Source: Candidatus Iainarchaeum sp.
GTDB taxonomy: Archaea; Iainarchaeota; Iainarchaeia; Iainarchaeales; GCA-2688035
Assembly (NCBI GenBank): GCA_017610205.1
Contig: JAFCCL010000010.1
Span: 1-51,027 of the forward strand
Direction: 5' to 3'
Length of the DNA stretch: 51,027 nucleotides
Shown: piece by piece, positions 7,771-16,119 of the stretch
Layout of the letters: each line of letters opens with the position of its first letter
How positions within the stretch are numbered: position 1 is the first letter of the stretch
Notes under the pieces: generated by a model
Database searches by the model: none
What the model saw: the letters and a program-made list of their open reading frames with translations, nothing else
Told to the model about the DNA's origin: nothing
Program-made: the position numbers and the translations under genes

Positions 7771-8145
7771 TTAAAAATAGCTTTTTCCAGGAGCTGTATC
7801 GTTCTTTGTTAACTGTATTTGGTATTCCGGATCATAGATTTTAGTTATCTTATATTTTCCAGAAGTTTTGTGTTCTTTCCCATTCCAAGTGATTGTTTGT
7901 TCCAGAACAATTATTGTTCCCCAGTATAGCCACTTGCCACCTATATTGTGTACAAGAAATACTCTTGTTGGAGCAAGGTGGTATATTCTAGCGTTTGATT
8001 TATCGTGAAATTCAAAAACTTTGTCTCTAACTTCGTTCAAGGTAACAGGTTTTTCTTGATGTTTTTTTAAATCAAGAATATCGCCAGGAAAACCCTGCTC
8101 GGCAGTAATCTGTAAGGTGTCATTCAATTCAACAAAACTTCCCAT
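7771..8145 (-). CDS. Hypothetical protein, 124 aa
   Basis: The protein is soluble and probably beta-rich, with the segments TRVFLVHNIGGKWLYWG and IIVLEQTITW. It has no cysteines, no signal peptide and no membrane helix. I do not recognise a family with certainty. It stands alone between the tRNA-Val region and the divergent gene at 8266. The ATG opens MGSFVELNDTLQI. Confidence 0.7.
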   Translation of the reverse strand: MGSFVELNDTLQITAEQGFPGDILDLKKHQEKPVTLNEVRDKVFEFHDKSNARIYHLAPTRVFLVHNIGGKWLYWGTIIVLEQTITWNGKEHKTSGKYKITKIYDPEYQIQLTKNDTAPGKSYF

Positions 8146-8265
8146 TAAAATAATAAAAGAACAAGATGTTTTTAAACAAAATGCAAAGCAATGAACTTTG
8201 AAGAAGCAGGCAAAAAAAAAGCGTTTTGAAAAGGATTAAATAAAAGGTTTATCTTAGTTTATTCA

Positions 8266-8448
8266 ATGGCTGAAAAAGGCAGAAAAATTTCAATTGATGT
8301 TCTAATGGAAGGCCCCGGAGGCGAACTTGTATTTAAAGAAGTTAAGGCAAGCAAAAATGATTTGAAGGAATTAATTGAGGCAAGCAGGAATCCTGTAATA
8401 AAACGCAATGTTTTCAAAGCAGGAAGTGAAAAAAAGATTAAGGTGTAA
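8266..8448 (+). CDS. Small hypothetical protein, 60 aa
   Basis: This is a short basic protein (MAEKGRKISIDVLMEG...). It looks like a beta strand pair followed by a helix (KNDLKELIEASRNP). The stop is 2 bases before the start of the transglutaminase-like gene, so the two are almost certainly in one transcript. No family is recognised. Confidence 0.65.
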   Translation: MAEKGRKISIDVLMEGPGGELVFKEVKASKNDLKELIEASRNPVIKRNVFKAGSEKKIKV

Positions 8449-8450
8449 CA

Positions 8451-10148
8451 ATGGCGTTAAGAACAGGAATTGCAATCTTTATTTTTCTTATTTTTTGTTT
8501 AAATGCATTTGGACTTGAAATTGAAAACAGTACAAGAGTGCAGTCTGCAACCGTAATGATTACAATTGAGGGAAATGGAACGATTTCCGGAAATTTGCAG
8601 GGAAGAGAAGCAGATATAGAAGTTTTAAGTTTTAGAGACGGATATGGACAAAGGGTTTTGTCTTTGAGCGAAATTCTTGAAATAAACGGGAAAAAAATTA
8701 ATGCTGTTGAAAAAGAAGACGAATGGGAAAATCATTATGCATTATTTAAAGTTGGAGAAACAGGTGACTTTTCCTACAAAATCGAGGCATTGATTGAAAC
8801 AAATTCCACACCACCAATGCTTGAAGACTTTGACATTTCGCAGAAAATAAACGAATTTGAAGAATTTTCACAACCAAGCGAAAACATTGAATCCAACCAC
8901 GAAAGCATTAGAACATTTGCATTCAACACTTTTGACAGCAACAGCTGGCTTGAAACAATTGTTGGCGTAACACAGTGGACTTACGACAACGTAGAATATG
9001 ACCTGGGATATTTTCCAGAAACATATTCGGCGATTTCAACACTAAGAGAACGAAAAGGTGTTTGTGATGAGTTCGCCGTTCTTTCAGCCGCAATGCTAAG
9101 GGCAAAAGGAATACCGACAAGGGTAGTAATAGGGCTTAGTTTTAATCCAAAAGAAGGCCAGCAATGGAACAACCATGCATGGCTTCAGGCATTCAATCCA
9201 AACACAGGGTGGGTTTCACTTGACCCAACATTTGGAGAAGCCGGAACTGTTGACGGAACCCATATTACAAGAGGGATTTTTCCAGACCCTGAAGAATCAA
9301 GCATTTCAAAAGCAACCAGTATAAAAACTGCTTTAATAAATATGAGTGAAAAAAATGAGAAAGATGTAGAAGTTACTGCATTTAGACCATTTAGTGGAAT
9401 TTTTTCAATTGAAGCTGAAAAAGAAACCATGCCTGCAAACCAATGGCACAATATTAAAATAAACGCAAAAAATATGGTTAACGGAAATGTTATAGGATGG
9501 TTTTCAATTGCATTGCCTGCAGAGTTTACTGCATTGAAAAAAAAGAAAATGCTGTTTTTTGAAAAAGAAGAAGAAAAAGAAATTGTGTGGAGTATAAGAG
9601 TTGACACCGAACTCAAAGAAAACGAATACCTTTCAGGAACATACAAAATTCTTTCACTTGGAGGTGAAATACAAAAAGAGCTAAAGGTATTGCCAGGAAC
9701 AGACTTTCAGGAAGAAGCAGAAATTGTAATTGAAAACATTATTCCAACTGTTGAAAACAACAGTCTTGTTGTGGAACTAGAACTTGAAAACAGGGGAGCA
9801 GAACAAGGGCTTGTTGAAATAATGCTTGAAAAAACTTCAAAAAACCTTGAAATAGATGGCTTTGAAACAGCTTTTGTTGAAATAAAAATTCCTGAAGCAG
9901 AAAATAGGGCATATTCACTCGCAGTAAATGGACCAGGGCTTGAATTTGAAACGGAAATTGAAGTATATGAAGGAGTGCCATTGCCACTAGAACCACAGGA
10001 AACAGTGCCAGGCAACCTTGCAGAACAACTAATCCAAAGCAATGCTGATTTTTCATGGCTTTTTACAATTGAAACAGGCATTGCCGCAACAATAATAATA
10101 GGACTTGTAGTAATTGTGTTTCTTTTAAAAGAATTGTTATCAAAGTAA
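8451..10148 (+). CDS. Secreted, membrane-anchored transglutaminase-like protein
   Basis: This 565-aa protein has an N-terminal signal peptide (residues about 4-21, RTGIAIFIFLIFCLNAFG). A transglutaminase-like cysteine protease core lies at about residues 155-265. The catalytic Cys is in RKGVCDEFAVLSAAML, the His in WNNHAWLQAF and the Asp in WVSLDPTFGE. Two or three beta-rich domains follow, then one C-terminal membrane helix near residues 541-561 (GIAATIIIGLVVIVFLL). The domain order suggests an extracellular enzyme tethered at its C terminus. The substrate is unknown. Confidence 0.88.
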   Translation: MALRTGIAIFIFLIFCLNAFGLEIENSTRVQSATVMITIEGNGTISGNLQGREADIEVLSFRDGYGQRVLSLSEILEINGKKINAVEKEDEWENHYALFKVGETGDFSYKIEALIETNSTPPMLEDFDISQKINEFEEFSQPSENIESNHESIRTFAFNTFDSNSWLETIVGVTQWTYDNVEYDLGYFPETYSAISTLRERKGVCDEFAVLSAAMLRAKGIPTRVVIGLSFNPKEGQQWNNHAWLQAFNPNTGWVSLDPTFGEAGTVDGTHITRGIFPDPEESSISKATSIKTALINMSEKNEKDVEVTAFRPFSGIFSIEAEKETMPANQWHNIKINAKNMVNGNVIGWFSIALPAEFTALKKKKMLFFEKEEEKEIVWSIRVDTELKENEYLSGTYKILSLGGEIQKELKVLPGTDFQEEAEIVIENIIPTVENNSLVVELELENRGAEQGLVEIMLEKTSKNLEIDGFETAFVEIKIPEAENRAYSLAVNGPGLEFETEIEVYEGVPLPLEPQETVPGNLAEQLIQSNADFSWLFTIETGIAATIIIGLVVIVFLLKELLSK

Positions 10149-10258
10149 TTTTTTAGGCAAATGGGGTTTAATTAGAAAACGCAGATAAACTGAGAAGCCG
10201 TGCCATCGAATGAAGAAAAGATGGCATTCTTGCTCGCGCCAGCCCCACGTGAGAGCTA

Positions 10259-10330
10259 GCGACCGTGGTCTAGTGGTTAAGATTCGACCTTGCCAAGGTC
10301 GGGGCCCGGGTTCGATTCCCGGCGGTCGCA
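10259..10330 (+). tRNA. tRNA-Gly (anticodon GCC)
   Basis: The acceptor stem GCGACCG pairs with CGGTCGC, with discriminator A. The anticodon stem CGACC/GGTCG closes loop TTGCCAA, giving GCC. The T arm is CCGGG-TTCGATT-CCCGG. No intron is seen. Confidence 0.95.
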
Positions 10331-10331
10331 T

Positions 10332-10358
10332 AACCCATTGAGCGCAGCGAAATGGGTT
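10332..10358. repeat. Hairpin downstream of tRNA-Gly(GCC)
   Basis: AACCCATT (10332-10339) and AATGGGTT (10351-10358) pair perfectly around loop GAGCGCAGCGA. The stem differs from the 7704 hairpin at paired positions, so base pairing is kept. It starts 2 bases after the tRNA. Further imperfect repeats of AAAGGTTTTGC follow at about 10380-10440. Confidence 0.6.
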
Positions 10359-10494
10359 CCGCCGTAATCGTGATTTTGGTAAAGGTTTTGCTTGCGAAGC
10401 ATTTTCGCAAACCTTTGCTAAAGGTTTTGCAAAAGGTTTTTTGATTCCTGCGGGCGCAAATTATTAAATAAGTTAATAAAAATCAGATGGTAAA
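10359..10494. other. Structured intergenic region
   Basis: AAAGGTTTTGC recurs three times, and its near-complement GCAAACCTTT lies between copies, so a larger hairpin can form at about 10381-10420. No open frame is convincing. The region ends with an A/T-rich promoter-like stretch (AATTATTAAATAAG) before the gene at 10495. Confidence 0.45.
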
Positions 10495-11082
10495 ATGAAC
10501 AGTTTGCCTATAACAAGAGAGGAAGCAATTGAATTGCTAAAAAGCATGCCACAATTGGAATCAGACATGAACCACTATCTGGAAACAGAAGCTATTATGA
10601 AAAGTCTGGCCAAAAAATTTGGAGAAGACGCAGATTACTGGGGAATGTTAGGTTTACTGCATGACGTTGACTGGGCTTTGACAAAAAGTGATTGGAGTGA
10701 ACACTGCATTAAAGCCGCAGAAATCCTGAAATCAAAGGGTTTTGATGACGAGTTTGTAACAAACGTACAATCCCACGGATATGGCTATGACGAAATCCCC
10801 ATACTAAAAGACAAAAAAAGAAACTCAAAAATACAACATTCACTTGCTGCGGCAGAAACCCTGACAGGAATCATTTATGCATACGCTTTAATGAGGGGGA
10901 AAAAAATCTCAGACATGAAAGTAAAGGGACTGAATAAAAAATTCAAGGACAAACGTTTTGCTGCAAACTGCAACAGAGAACTGGTAAATGAAATAGAGCA
11001 GGCAGGACTTCCAAGAAACGAGTTTTTTGAACTGTCAATTGAGGCAATTAAAAAAATAAAAACTCAAATTGGCTTGGAATAA
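10495..11082 (+). CDS. HD-superfamily hydrolase (COG2316-like)
   Basis: This 195-aa protein has the HD phosphohydrolase pattern. MNHYLETEAIM carries the first His, WGMLGLLHDVDW the HD pair, SEHCIKAAEIL a further His and NVQSHGYGYDE another. A helical C-terminal half (LAAAETLTGIIYAYAL) resembles the family of predicted HD hydrolases found next to diverse genes. The substrate is unknown; hydrolysis of a phosphate ester or nucleotide is likely from the fold. Confidence 0.85.
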   Translation: MNSLPITREEAIELLKSMPQLESDMNHYLETEAIMKSLAKKFGEDADYWGMLGLLHDVDWALTKSDWSEHCIKAAEILKSKGFDDEFVTNVQSHGYGYDEIPILKDKKRNSKIQHSLAAAETLTGIIYAYALMRGKKISDMKVKGLNKKFKDKRFAANCNRELVNEIEQAGLPRNEFFELSIEAIKKIKTQIGLE

Positions 11083-11100
11083 AAGCTAACCAAAAAAAAA

Positions 11101-11739
11101 TCAGAGAATCTTTTTTACTTTTCCCCAAATCTCTTCGCTAATTTCCTGCCTTGGCCTGATTCCTGTTTCAAATTTGCAGTCAATTGTTATCCAACCAGGC
11201 TGCTTTGAAAGCTTTAAATAAACCTGCCTCGTGGCTTCAAGATAGGATTTGTCTAATTCATGAATGTCTTTTTCCCTTGCCCTCGACTTCATTAAATTTG
11301 CTGAAACATTTACAGGCAAGTCTAAGAAAATTGTCAAATCAGGCTTGGGAAGTCTTCCCTCAACTCCTTCAAGCCATTCAATAAATTGCTGCCTTTGCAC
11401 GCCCTCAAATTTTGCTGCCTGGTGGGCAATGTTGCTTGCAATATACCTATCACACACCACAATTTTTTCCTGTTCAATAAATTTTTCAATTTCAGGCATT
11501 GCATCAAGCCTGTCAAGGGAATAAAGCAGTGAAGCAAGCTCTGGCTTTACTTCCTCCAAAGAGCCAAATTCTCCGCGAAGATATTTTGACACAAGCTTTC
11601 CAAAAAAAGTTTCGTAGCGGGGAAAGGAAATTAAAATTGCCTGCTTTCCCTCTTTTTTTAGTCGCTCAAGCAAAATCTTTGCCTGAGTATGTTTTCCAGA
11701 GCTGTCACACCCCTCAATTGCCAAAAGTTTGCCGTTCAT
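11101..11739 (-). CDS. tmk: Thymidylate kinase
   Basis: This 212-aa kinase phosphorylates dTMP to dTDP. The P-loop is IEGCDSSGKHTQAK; the residue after GK is His, where Ser/Thr is commonest. The DRY-like motif is VVCDRYIASNIAHQ, and PDLTIFLDLPVNVS is also typical. The lid region carries MKSRAREKDIHELDKSYLE. The length is normal. It is convergent with the HD hydrolase gene, with an 18-base gap. Confidence 0.92.
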   Translation of the reverse strand: MNGKLLAIEGCDSSGKHTQAKILLERLKKEGKQAILISFPRYETFFGKLVSKYLRGEFGSLEEVKPELASLLYSLDRLDAMPEIEKFIEQEKIVVCDRYIASNIAHQAAKFEGVQRQQFIEWLEGVEGRLPKPDLTIFLDLPVNVSANLMKSRAREKDIHELDKSYLEATRQVYLKLSKQPGWITIDCKFETGIRPRQEISEEIWGKVKKIL

Positions 11740-11795
11740 GCAAAAACAAGAGCGGGGAAGTTATTTAAATAATAAGCAGGGTAAAATTTCCTAAA

Positions 11796-11866
11796 GCGTC
11801 CGTAGTGTAATGGTAGCATCATAGCCTTCCAAGCTATTAGTTCGGGTTCGAATCCCGGCGGGCGCA
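11796..11866 (+). tRNA. tRNA-Gly (anticodon UCC)
   Basis: The acceptor stem GCGTCCG pairs with CGGGCGC (one G-U pair), with discriminator A. The anticodon stem ATAGC/GCTAT closes loop CTTCCAA, giving UCC. The T arm is CGGG-TTCGAAT-CCCG. It is preceded by the TATA-like TTATTTAAATAAT at about 11761-11773. Confidence 0.94.
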
Positions 11867-11947
11867 TTTTTCTTCCTTTTTTCTGCAGAAAAATTTTCTG
11901 CCGAAATAAAAGAATTAAATACTTGAAACCGGTATATAATAATAGAA

Positions 11948-13003
11948 ATGAATCAAAAAGCACAAGCAGGTTTGGAATACCTAATAACCTATGGATGGGC
12001 ACTGGTGTTAGTTACCGCTGTTGTAGGCGTACTTGTTTTTATAATAGGCACACCAAGCTCTAAAGTAACTTTTTCTTCTTTAGACCCAACAGCACTCAGC
12101 CTAAGAGGCGGGACTAGGGCAGGAGGAACAGTAACAATGGCTCTGCAAAATATCACAGGCGGAAAAATAACAATAACAGACTTCAGCGGATTTGGAGATG
12201 CATGCGAAATAAACGGCATTAAAACAGGCACCACAAACATTGAGTTAGAAGCAGGCGAAAAATTTATGATAGAATGCAATGATGTTGACGACACAGACCT
12301 CTTAACACCACTTTCAATCCACTACAAAGATTTTTCAGGACTTAGACAGGAAGCCACAATTATTGCAAACATTCCAGGAGGCACAACAGCAAGCCTGTGC
12401 GGAAACGGAGTTTTGGATAACGGAGAAGCCTGTGATTTAAGTGCCACACCAGATGGAACAGGGGCAAACATGACATGCCTTAGCAACTGCAGTGCAAACA
12501 TAACAGATTGTGATGCAAGCCTTGCAAGGGCAGGAAACTATGTTGTGCAGCAGAATATCGATTCAGACAACTTTGGATTGGAGAATTGTATTGTAGTAAC
12601 TGCAAATGACGTTTCAATTAACTGTGGAGGTCATACAATAAGCAGCGGCACTATTGATTTGGGTTCTATAAGATATGGTATAAGTAGTACTGGGCAAAAC
12701 GCTGCAATATCAAACTGCAACTTAAGCGGCTTTGACTATGCAGGCATAAATGTATCTGGATGCAACAGCAGTTTAAGAAACATAAACATAAGCAACGGAT
12801 TTTACAATGGATTAGAGGTTTACGCTACAGATTGCGGGGTTGAATTAGAAAATGTGGTTTCCTGCGATAGTGCAATAGGATATTGGGATATGACAATATC
12901 TATGAACAACTGTGACCTTCTTTTAGCCAATAATGTTGTAGCAACCGAAATCAACGCCAGTGATCCATGTAAAATAAAATTGAATGCCGCGCTCTGTCCA
13001 TAG
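11948..13003 (+). CDS. Pilin-like surface protein with class III signal and beta-helix repeats
   Basis: This 351-aa protein opens with a class III (prepilin) signal, QKAQAGLEYLITYGWALVLV, expected to be cut by a prepilin peptidase after the Gly of KAQAG. The mature N-terminal helix would pack in a pilus core. Residues about 50-140 are a beta domain. A Cys-rich segment follows (CGNGVLDNGEACDL, like Cys-rich repeat proteins), then a right-handed beta-helix-like part (AISNCNLSGFDYAGINVSGC). A prepilin peptidase gene lies at 23551 in the same window. Confidence 0.85.
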   Translation: MNQKAQAGLEYLITYGWALVLVTAVVGVLVFIIGTPSSKVTFSSLDPTALSLRGGTRAGGTVTMALQNITGGKITITDFSGFGDACEINGIKTGTTNIELEAGEKFMIECNDVDDTDLLTPLSIHYKDFSGLRQEATIIANIPGGTTASLCGNGVLDNGEACDLSATPDGTGANMTCLSNCSANITDCDASLARAGNYVVQQNIDSDNFGLENCIVVTANDVSINCGGHTISSGTIDLGSIRYGISSTGQNAAISNCNLSGFDYAGINVSGCNSSLRNINISNGFYNGLEVYATDCGVELENVVSCDSAIGYWDMTISMNNCDLLLANNVVATEINASDPCKIKLNAALCP

Positions 13004-13088
13004 CAGTATAATCAGTGAACAAAAGCCGTTCAATCCTGTTTAAAAACAATTTTGGGCAAAGTTTTTTGACTGAACTAGGTTTTTTGAA

Positions 13089-13406
13089 ATGGCTGGAAAG
13101 AACAAGCGAAAGGAAATTGCTTTGGAAAGAATTTACAGGCTTTTTGAATTGGCTGAAGCAGAATTTGAAAAGCACCCTGAACGAAGCAAACGCTATGTTG
13201 AACTTGCAAGAAAGCTTGGCACAAGAAACAGGGCTACAATTCCAACAGAGTTAAAGAAAAGGTTTTGCAAAAAATGCGGAGCGTTTTTGGTAAAAGGCAA
13301 AAATTCCGAATGGAAGGAAGCAGGGGAACTTGTTGAAATAAAGTGCAGGAAATGCGGTTATTGCTTCAAAAAAAGTTTAAAGCAGGAAAAAAAGAAGAAA
13401 AAGTAG
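13089..13406 (+). CDS. rnp4: RNase P protein component 4 (Rpp21/Rpr2)
   Basis: This 105-aa zinc protein of the tRNA 5'-processing enzyme has a helical N-terminal half (ALERIYRLFELAEAEF; RYVELARKLGTRNRATIP). This is followed by a zinc ribbon with FCKKCGAFLVKG and IKCRKCGYCF, and a basic tail. It stands at the head of the conserved ribosomal protein cluster, a usual archaeal position. Confidence 0.93.
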   Translation: MAGKNKRKEIALERIYRLFELAEAEFEKHPERSKRYVELARKLGTRNRATIPTELKKRFCKKCGAFLVKGKNSEWKEAGELVEIKCRKCGYCFKKSLKQEKKKKK

Positions 13407-13574
13407 CCTTTTTAAAGGTTTCAGAGAAGATTTACTTTATTGAGAGGCTTTTTTTCACTCCCTTTTTTGGGTTGAGCGAAAAATTGCTCCGAAAGGAGTA
13501 TGGCATCGAGCATCAAAAGATGCGAAGATGGCATAATTTGCAGCTGGAATTTGCCGGCTATTGGAGGAATTTAA
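13407..13574. other. Gap between rnp4 and S19e with hairpins
   Basis: There is no convincing gene. GCATC...GATGC around 13508-13530 can pair, and the stretch CATCGA..AAGATGGCAT resembles one at about 10203-10226. A GGAGGA ribosome-binding site at about 13563-13568 serves the TTG start of S19e. Confidence 0.4.
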
Positions 13575-14189
13575 TTGGGTGTATTTGACGTTCCTGCCTC
13601 TGCCTTGATTAAGGTTGTTGCAGCAGATTTGAAAAAACAAGGGCTAAAGCAGCCTAAATGGGTTATGTTTGTTAAAACAGGAAGCCACAGAGAAAGGGCA
13701 CCTGACAGCCCTGAATGGTTTTATGAAAGAGCTGCAAGCGTACTTTACAGAATTTACAAAGAAGGCCCTCTGGGAACAGGGTCTTTGAGAAGTTATTACG
13801 GCGGAAAAAAGAGAAGAGGCGTAAAAAAAGCGCATTTTAGAAAAGCTGGAGGAAAAATCATCAGAGTTTGCCTGCAGGAACTTGAAAAACAAGGGTTTAT
13901 TAAAAAAGACAAAAAGGGACGGATTATAACAGGCAAGGGACAAAGCTATTTGAACAAGCTTGCAAAAGAAACAAATGCATTTACAAAACAAGCTGACGCA
14001 AAAAAAATATCTGCAAAGGCTGAAAAAGAAAAGCATTCAGAAAAAACCGAGGAAGAAAAAAAGGTTGAAGCAGAATTGAAAAAACAGGAACAGGCAGGAA
14101 AAGACAAAGAAAAGGCAAAAGAAGAAGCCAAGAAAAAAGAGAAGAAAAAGGAAGAAAAGAAAAAGGAAGAAAAAACAGAAAAGAAATAA
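13575..14189 (+). CDS. rps19e: Ribosomal protein S19e with a long charged tail
   Basis: The TTG start after GGAGGA gives MGVFDVPASALI, matching the normal S19e N terminus. The conserved core includes PKWVMFVKTGSHRERAP, WFYERAASVLYRIY and GSLRSYYGGKKRRG. The core ends near residue 140. About 60 further residues are almost entirely Lys, Glu and Ala (KKEKKKEEKKKEE), so the 204-aa protein is clearly longer than the ~150 usual. It is first of the conserved S19e-to-FtsY cluster. Confidence 0.95.
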   Translation: MGVFDVPASALIKVVAADLKKQGLKQPKWVMFVKTGSHRERAPDSPEWFYERAASVLYRIYKEGPLGTGSLRSYYGGKKRRGVKKAHFRKAGGKIIRVCLQELEKQGFIKKDKKGRIITGKGQSYLNKLAKETNAFTKQADAKKISAKAEKEKHSEKTEEEKKVEAELKKQEQAGKDKEKAKEEAKKKEKKKEEKKKEEKTEKK

Positions 14190-14259
14190 GATAGTGAAAA
14201 GAAAAAGGAAGAAAAAAGGCGAATAAGACAGAATTAGCTTGGGCGGAAGAGGAAATTTA

Positions 14260-14565
14260 ATGGATTATGAAGAAATTAAAAGGCAGAAAATGGAGGAATT
14301 GAAGAAAAGACAGCTTGAAGAAGAAATGCAGGACAGAACCGAGGCAAAAATTGCCCTGGCAATAAGAAACCTGCTGTCCGAAGAAGCAAGAAACAGGCTG
14401 AACAATGTAAAGATTGTAAACAGGCAATTGTATCTCAAAGCAGTGCAAAGTGTTTTGTACCTTCAAAGTACAGGGCATTTGCAGGGAAAAATTGAGGAAC
14501 AGGAGCTGAAAATGTTGTTGGAAAAATTAAGAAACAAAAAGGAAATTAAAATTACAAGGAAATGA
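14260..14565 (+). CDS. DNA-binding PDCD5-family protein
   Basis: The protein is 101 aa from the ATG at 14260, chosen because GGAAGAGGAAA lies directly upstream; a longer TTG start at 14239 is possible. The PDCD5 signature is clear: YEEIKRQKMEELKKRQLEEE, then SEEARNRLNNVKIVNRQLY and GHLQGKIEEQELKMLLEKL. In archaea the gene normally sits between S19e and L39e, as here. The family binds nucleic acid; its exact role is uncertain. Confidence 0.93.
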   Translation: MDYEEIKRQKMEELKKRQLEEEMQDRTEAKIALAIRNLLSEEARNRLNNVKIVNRQLYLKAVQSVLYLQSTGHLQGKIEEQELKMLLEKLRNKKEIKITRK

Positions 14566-14570
14566 TTTTT

Positions 14571-14792
14571 ATGGCAAAAAATAAGGATTCTGAATTTAAA
14601 GAATTTTTGATAAGCAGCAGAAAAAAAATCAGACCAGGGCTTACAAACGCACCTGTATGGGTTCTGCAAAAGGCAGGAAAAAGAATTTGGAACCCAAAAA
14701 GCAAAAGAACATGGAAAGACGCAGACCTAGGAAAGCTTTTTAGGAAAAGAAAGCACAGGGAAAAGGCAGCATTGAGAAGACAAAGGGAGTAA
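14571..14792 (+). CDS. rpl39e: Ribosomal protein L39e, extended
   Basis: The conserved L39e stretch is visible as APVWVLQKAGKRIWNPKSKR followed by TWKDADLGK. The protein is 73 aa, against about 51 for typical archaeal L39e. It has extra residues at both ends, including a basic tail (RKRKHREKAALRRQRE). The ATG at 14571 is preferred over 14562 because AAGGAAATGA sits just upstream. Position between PDCD5 and L31e supports the call. Confidence 0.85.
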   Translation: MAKNKDSEFKEFLISSRKKIRPGLTNAPVWVLQKAGKRIWNPKSKRTWKDADLGKLFRKRKHREKAALRRQRE

Positions 14793-14798
14793 TAAAAA

Positions 14799-15242
14799 AT
14801 GGCAAAGGAAAAAAAGACAAAGGAAATTAAAAAGGTTGAACGTGAATTTGTTGTCGGGCTTCAAAAAGCCTACAATTGCCCAAGACCAAGAAGAGCCGAA
14901 AAGACAATTTTTCTCCTAAAAAAGTTTATGTTCAAACATTTTAGAGCATCAAAAGAAAACGTGCTAATAAGCAACGCAGTCAACGAATTCCTATGGAAGA
15001 ACGGCAGAGAACACGTGCCAAGAAAAATTGAAGTAAAAGTTATTTTTATTGAAGGCAAAGTAAACGTTTTCCTCAAAGGTGAAAAAGCAACGCTTCCAAA
15101 AGAGGAAAAGAAAAAGGAAGAAAAGAAAGAAGAAAAAATGACAAAAGAAGAAAAAGAAGCAGAAAAAGAAAAAGAAAAGAAAAAAGACGAAAAAAAGCTT
15201 GCGGAAAAGGCAGCAGAAAAATCAGCCATCAAAAGAGGCTAG
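14799..15242 (+). CDS. rpl31e: Ribosomal protein L31e with charged tail
   Basis: Core L31e is at residues about 12-95: EREFVVGLQKAYNCPRPRRAEK, then VNEFLWKNGREHVPRKIEVK. The remaining ~45 residues are a Lys/Glu/Ala tail like that of S19e, taking the protein to 147 aa against about 90 usual. It lies 6 bases after L39e. Confidence 0.93.
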   Translation: MAKEKKTKEIKKVEREFVVGLQKAYNCPRPRRAEKTIFLLKKFMFKHFRASKENVLISNAVNEFLWKNGREHVPRKIEVKVIFIEGKVNVFLKGEKATLPKEEKKKEEKKEEKMTKEEKEAEKEKEKKKDEKKLAEKAAEKSAIKRG

Positions 15243-15247
15243 AGGAA

Positions 15248-15907
15248 ATGAAAATTGAACTTGGAACAGTAAGGGAAACGCCGTTTGTAGGCATTTTTGC
15301 CCTTGCAACAGAAAAATTTGTTCTGGTACCAAAAGCAATTTCCACAAAAGAAGAAGAAAAAATTACAAACCTTTTTGGAACAGAAATTATAAAAGCAAGC
15401 ATTGCAAACTCAGGGCTTTTAGGAGTTCTTTCAGCAGGAAACAGCAAGGGAATTATTGCAAGCAGTATAATTGACGAAAAAGAGGAAAAGGAAACGAAAC
15501 AAATAGGAATTAAAATTAAAAAAATTGAAAACATTAGTGCAGTTGGAAACCTTATTGCATTAAACGACAGCAAAGGCGTTTGTTCAGGTGCATTTTCAAA
15601 AAAACAGCAAAAAGAAATAGAAAAATTTTTAGGAATAAAATTAAAAGAATCAACAGTTGCAGGCTCCGACCTTATTGGCGCAAGCATTGTGGCAACAAAC
15701 AAAGGATTTATTTTAAACAAAATGGCATCTGACAAAGAAGGCGAAGAAATAGAAAAACATTTTGGAATACAAGGAGCAAAAGGCACAGTAAACGCAGGAG
15801 ACTGTTTTGTAGGAAACAGCCTTATAGCAAACAGCCAGGCAGGATTTGCAGGAAGAAACACGACAGGATTTGAACTTGCAAGAATTGATGAAGGGTTAAG
15901 GGGGTAA
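15248..15907 (+). CDS. eif6: Translation initiation factor 6 (aIF6)
   Basis: This 219-aa anti-association factor binds the large ribosomal subunit. The repeated pentein motifs are clear: FVGIFALATEKFVLVP, IANSGLLGVLSAGNSKGIIA, GNLIALNDSKGVCSG and GSDLIGASIVATNKGFILN. The length matches the archaeal family. It lies 5 bases after L31e. Confidence 0.95.
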   Translation: MKIELGTVRETPFVGIFALATEKFVLVPKAISTKEEEKITNLFGTEIIKASIANSGLLGVLSAGNSKGIIASSIIDEKEEKETKQIGIKIKKIENISAVGNLIALNDSKGVCSGAFSKKQQKEIEKFLGIKLKESTVAGSDLIGASIVATNKGFILNKMASDKEGEEIEKHFGIQGAKGTVNAGDCFVGNSLIANSQAGFAGRNTTGFELARIDEGLRG

Positions 15908-15912
15908 TTTTT

Positions 15913-16119
15913 ATGACAGAAAAAATTTTTGAAATAAAAGGTGAATTCGATGAAAAAGGCGGCAAAAAACCATTTTCAAAAAAAGTAAAAGCAAAAACCG
16001 CATCCTTTGCAACCGAAAAAGCAATATGCCTATTCGGAAGCAAAAATAAAATAAAAAGAAACAAAATTTTTGTACAGGAAACAAAAGAGGTGAAAGCAGA
16101 TGGCAAAAAAGAAAAATGA
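15913..16119 (+). CDS. rplX: Ribosomal protein LX (L18a/L20a family)
   Basis: This 68-aa protein has IFEIKGEFDEKG, then the PFSKKVKAKTASFATEKAI motif and SKNKIKRNKIFVQETKEV, the standard LX pattern. Its last 20 bases overlap the start of the prefoldin alpha gene in another frame, so the two are translationally linked. Confidence 0.9.
   Translation: MTEKIFEIKGEFDEKGGKKPFSKKVKAKTASFATEKAICLFGSKNKIKRNKIFVQETKEVKADGKKEK

Noticed and set aside
10140..10331. Minus-strand frame MRPPGIEPGPRPWQ...
   Set aside because: It reads antisense across tRNA-Gly. This is a well-known false protein generated by tRNA sequence; a similar false frame covers the tRNA at 11796.
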